From the NCBI GenBank assembly GCA_002478575.1, contig DLOX01000057.1, positions 1 to 7,307 of the forward strand: a DNA stretch of 7,307 nucleotides. Direction: 5' to 3'. The DNA comes from Sphingomonadales bacterium UBA7473. GTDB taxonomy: Bacteria > Pseudomonadota > Alphaproteobacteria > Sphingomonadales > Sphingomonadaceae. This document shows, in pieces, positions 6,152-7,307 of the stretch. Below the pieces are notes generated by a model. The model worked only from the letters and a program-made list of their open reading frames with translations, made no database searches and was not told the DNA's origin. Position 1 is the stretch's first letter. Every line of letters starts with the position of its first letter. The translations under genes and the position numbers were made by a program.

Positions 6152-6199
6152 GCGGATAGCGCCTATCGTCTTAACCCTTTGTCGGTTAGAGCGGCCACC
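6152..6199 (+). promoter_or_regulatory. Short spacer with two small dyads before the dGTPase-like gene
   Basis: The 48-base gap holds a small hairpin GATAG-CGC-CTATC (6155-6167) and an inverted pair TAACC-N7-GGTTA (6172-6188). Neither has a T-run or the stem length of a terminator, so cotranscription of the two genes is plausible. There is no clear Shine-Dalgarno sequence before the ATG at 6200. Confidence 0.3.
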
Positions 6200-7307
6200 A
6201 TGTTTTCCCCCGCGCCTTTTGCTTCGAATCCCGAGCTTTCCCGTGGTCGCCAACATCAAGAGCTTGATGGAGCCATTCGTGGGCCACGCACTGCATTCCA
6301 GCGGGACCGGGATCGGATCATCCACAGCATCGCCTTCCGTCGCCTGCGGCACAAGACGCAGGTTTTTGTGGCACCTGACGGAGATCATGTCCGTGTTCGC
6401 TTAACCCATAGTCTGGAAGTCGCGCAGATTGGCCGGACGATTGCACGGGCGCTGGGATTGAATGAAGATCTGACAGAGGCCTTGTGTCTTGCCCATGATC
6501 TGGGCCATCCGCCCTTCGGCCATGCCGGGGAAGATGCATTGGAGGCGGCGATGGCCGGGGCAGGGGGCTTTGACCATAATGGCCATAGCCTTCGGATACT
6601 GACGCAGCTTGAAAGCCCTTATCCGCTTTGGAATGGTCTAAATCTGACCTGGGAGATGTTAGAAGGCTTGGCCAAACATAATGGGCCTGTCACGGATCCG
6701 GCCTGGGCGATGGCCGCGGTGGATGAGGCCTATCCGCTTGATCTCTCCAGCCATGCCTCCCTTGAGGCGCAAGTAGCGGCAGTCGCCGATGACATTGCCT
6801 ATGACAATCATGATGTCGATGATGGGCTGCGATCCGGTCTGTTGGAGTTTGAAGAGCTGCTCACATTGCCGCATATCAGGCGCGGTTGGGATCGAGTGAC
6901 GAAGCGCTACCCTGATTGTGATATGCGGCGGCTACGGGCCGAGCTGGTGCGGCAGCAGATTGGCGAAATGGTCAATGATGTCATCGCTGCGACCACGCAG
7001 CGGGCCTTTGATCTGGGTATCGAGACCGTAGATGATGTTCGTGCGGCTGGCCTCACCATTGGCACCTTCTCTGACGAGATGAAGGTCGCTGAGGCCGAGC
7101 ATAAGGCCTTCATGTATAAGCGGCTTTATCATCACCCCTCACAATTGGCAGCAGCCGATGGTGCGCGCGAGGTGGTAGCCGCGCTGTTCAAGGCTTATGC
7201 CGAAGGGGCCGCGCCCCTTCCGCCAGAGTGGCAGGAGGAAGCGCCGGAGTATCCGGCACTGCGGCTGCGCCATGTAGGCGACTTCATCGCGGGTATGACG
7301 GATCGCT
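6200..7307 (+). CDS. dgt: Deoxyguanosinetriphosphate triphosphohydrolase-like protein (3' end cut by the window)
   Basis: This is a member of the HD-domain dNTP triphosphohydrolase family, whose members split dNTP (classically dGTP) into deoxynucleoside and triphosphate and so affect dNTP pools. The frame is open from 6200 to the last base (369 complete codons) with no stop. Visible motifs: FQRDRDRIIHSIAFRRLRHKTQV at 33-55, typical of the family; metal-binding His70 (RLTHSLEVA), His99-Asp100 (AHDLGHPPFGHAGE) and an Asp at 197/198 (ADDIAYDNHD); HNGHS after FDH. The C-terminal part reaches LRHVGDFIAGMTDR, which in this family lies close to the end, so perhaps only 15-30 residues are missing. 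It is in the same frame as the SPOR gene, separated by one in-frame TAA. The start at 6200 lacks a clear ribosome binding site; TTG at 6179 is a less likely alternative. Substrate preference cannot be read from the sequence. Confidence 0.92.
   Translation, partial: MFSPAPFASNPELSRGRQHQELDGAIRGPRTAFQRDRDRIIHSIAFRRLRHKTQVFVAPDGDHVRVRLTHSLEVAQIGRTIARALGLNEDLTEALCLAHDLGHPPFGHAGEDALEAAMAGAGGFDHNGHSLRILTQLESPYPLWNGLNLTWEMLEGLAKHNGPVTDPAWAMAAVDEAYPLDLSSHASLEAQVAAVADDIAYDNHDVDDGLRSGLLEFEELLTLPHIRRGWDRVTKRYPDCDMRRLRAELVRQQIGEMVNDVIAATTQRAFDLGIETVDDVRAAGLTIGTFSDEMKVAEAEHKAFMYKRLYHHPSQLAAADGAREVVAALFKAYAEGAAPLPPEWQEEAPEYPALRLRHVGDFIAGMTDR

Noticed and set aside
6155..6167. Terminator GATAG-CGC-CTATC between the SPOR and dGTPase-like genes
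   Set aside because: A five-bp AT-containing stem with a three-base loop and no T-run is too weak to call a terminator.
6402..6410. TTAACCCAT as a CtrA site within the dGTPase-like gene
   Set aside because: It encodes the conserved RLTH residues around the metal-binding His70 and has an extra base relative to the CtrA half-site, so coding constraint explains it.
6200..7307. dGTPase-like protein as an anti-phage nucleotide-depletion system
   Set aside because: Some dGTPases act in phage defence, but this one looks like the widespread housekeeping alphaproteobacterial type, with no partner defence genes, integrase or compositional shift nearby.

Overview
The window carries the 3' end of a division and cell wall (dcw) cluster from an alphaproteobacterium, most likely a sphingomonad (Sphingomonadales). 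I base this on the order ftsQ-ftsA-ftsZ, the moderately high GC content, the FtsZ ending LDIPRFLNRQ, the alphaproteobacterial-type dGTPase-like protein, and a clear scarcity of GANTC sites, which is typical of genomes with the CcrM methyltransferase. The clade call is recognition from memory, not a database result.

Layout: all five genes are on the + strand. ftsQ (1-954) overlaps ftsA (954-2210) by one base. A 155-base spacer (2211-2365) follows, rich in inverted repeats and holding a candidate promoter with a GANTC site directly against its -10 box. ftsZ runs 2366-3883, starting at an internal ATG with a good ribosome binding site rather than at the upstream in-frame TTG or ATG. A very strong GC-rich hairpin lies three bases after the ftsZ stop. 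After a 108-base gap comes a gene for a secreted 719-residue protein (3992-6151): signal peptide, TPR-like helical repeats, a roughly 300-residue Pro/Ala/Val linker, a charged helix and a C-terminal SPOR domain. A 48-base gap leads to an HD-domain dGTPase-like gene (6200 to beyond 7307), which is cut by the window edge and so has no visible stop.

How the genes work together: FtsZ forms the cytokinetic ring, FtsA ties it to the inner membrane, and FtsQ links the ring to the periplasmic FtsL/FtsB and septal wall synthesis machinery. The SPOR protein is expected to bind glycan strands stripped of stem peptides at the septum, so it plausibly belongs to the same process, although it is not a classical dcw gene. 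The dGTPase-like enzyme acts in nucleotide metabolism and looks like a neighbour rather than a division protein.

I see no mobile element, CRISPR array, tRNA, rRNA, defence island or frameshift. The core is conserved housekeeping DNA. The points most worth checking are the ftsZ leader (GANTC, CtrA-like half-site, repeated TTGA/TCAA elements with alternative pairings), the TPR-linker-SPOR protein next to ftsZ, and a seven-G tract inside that gene.
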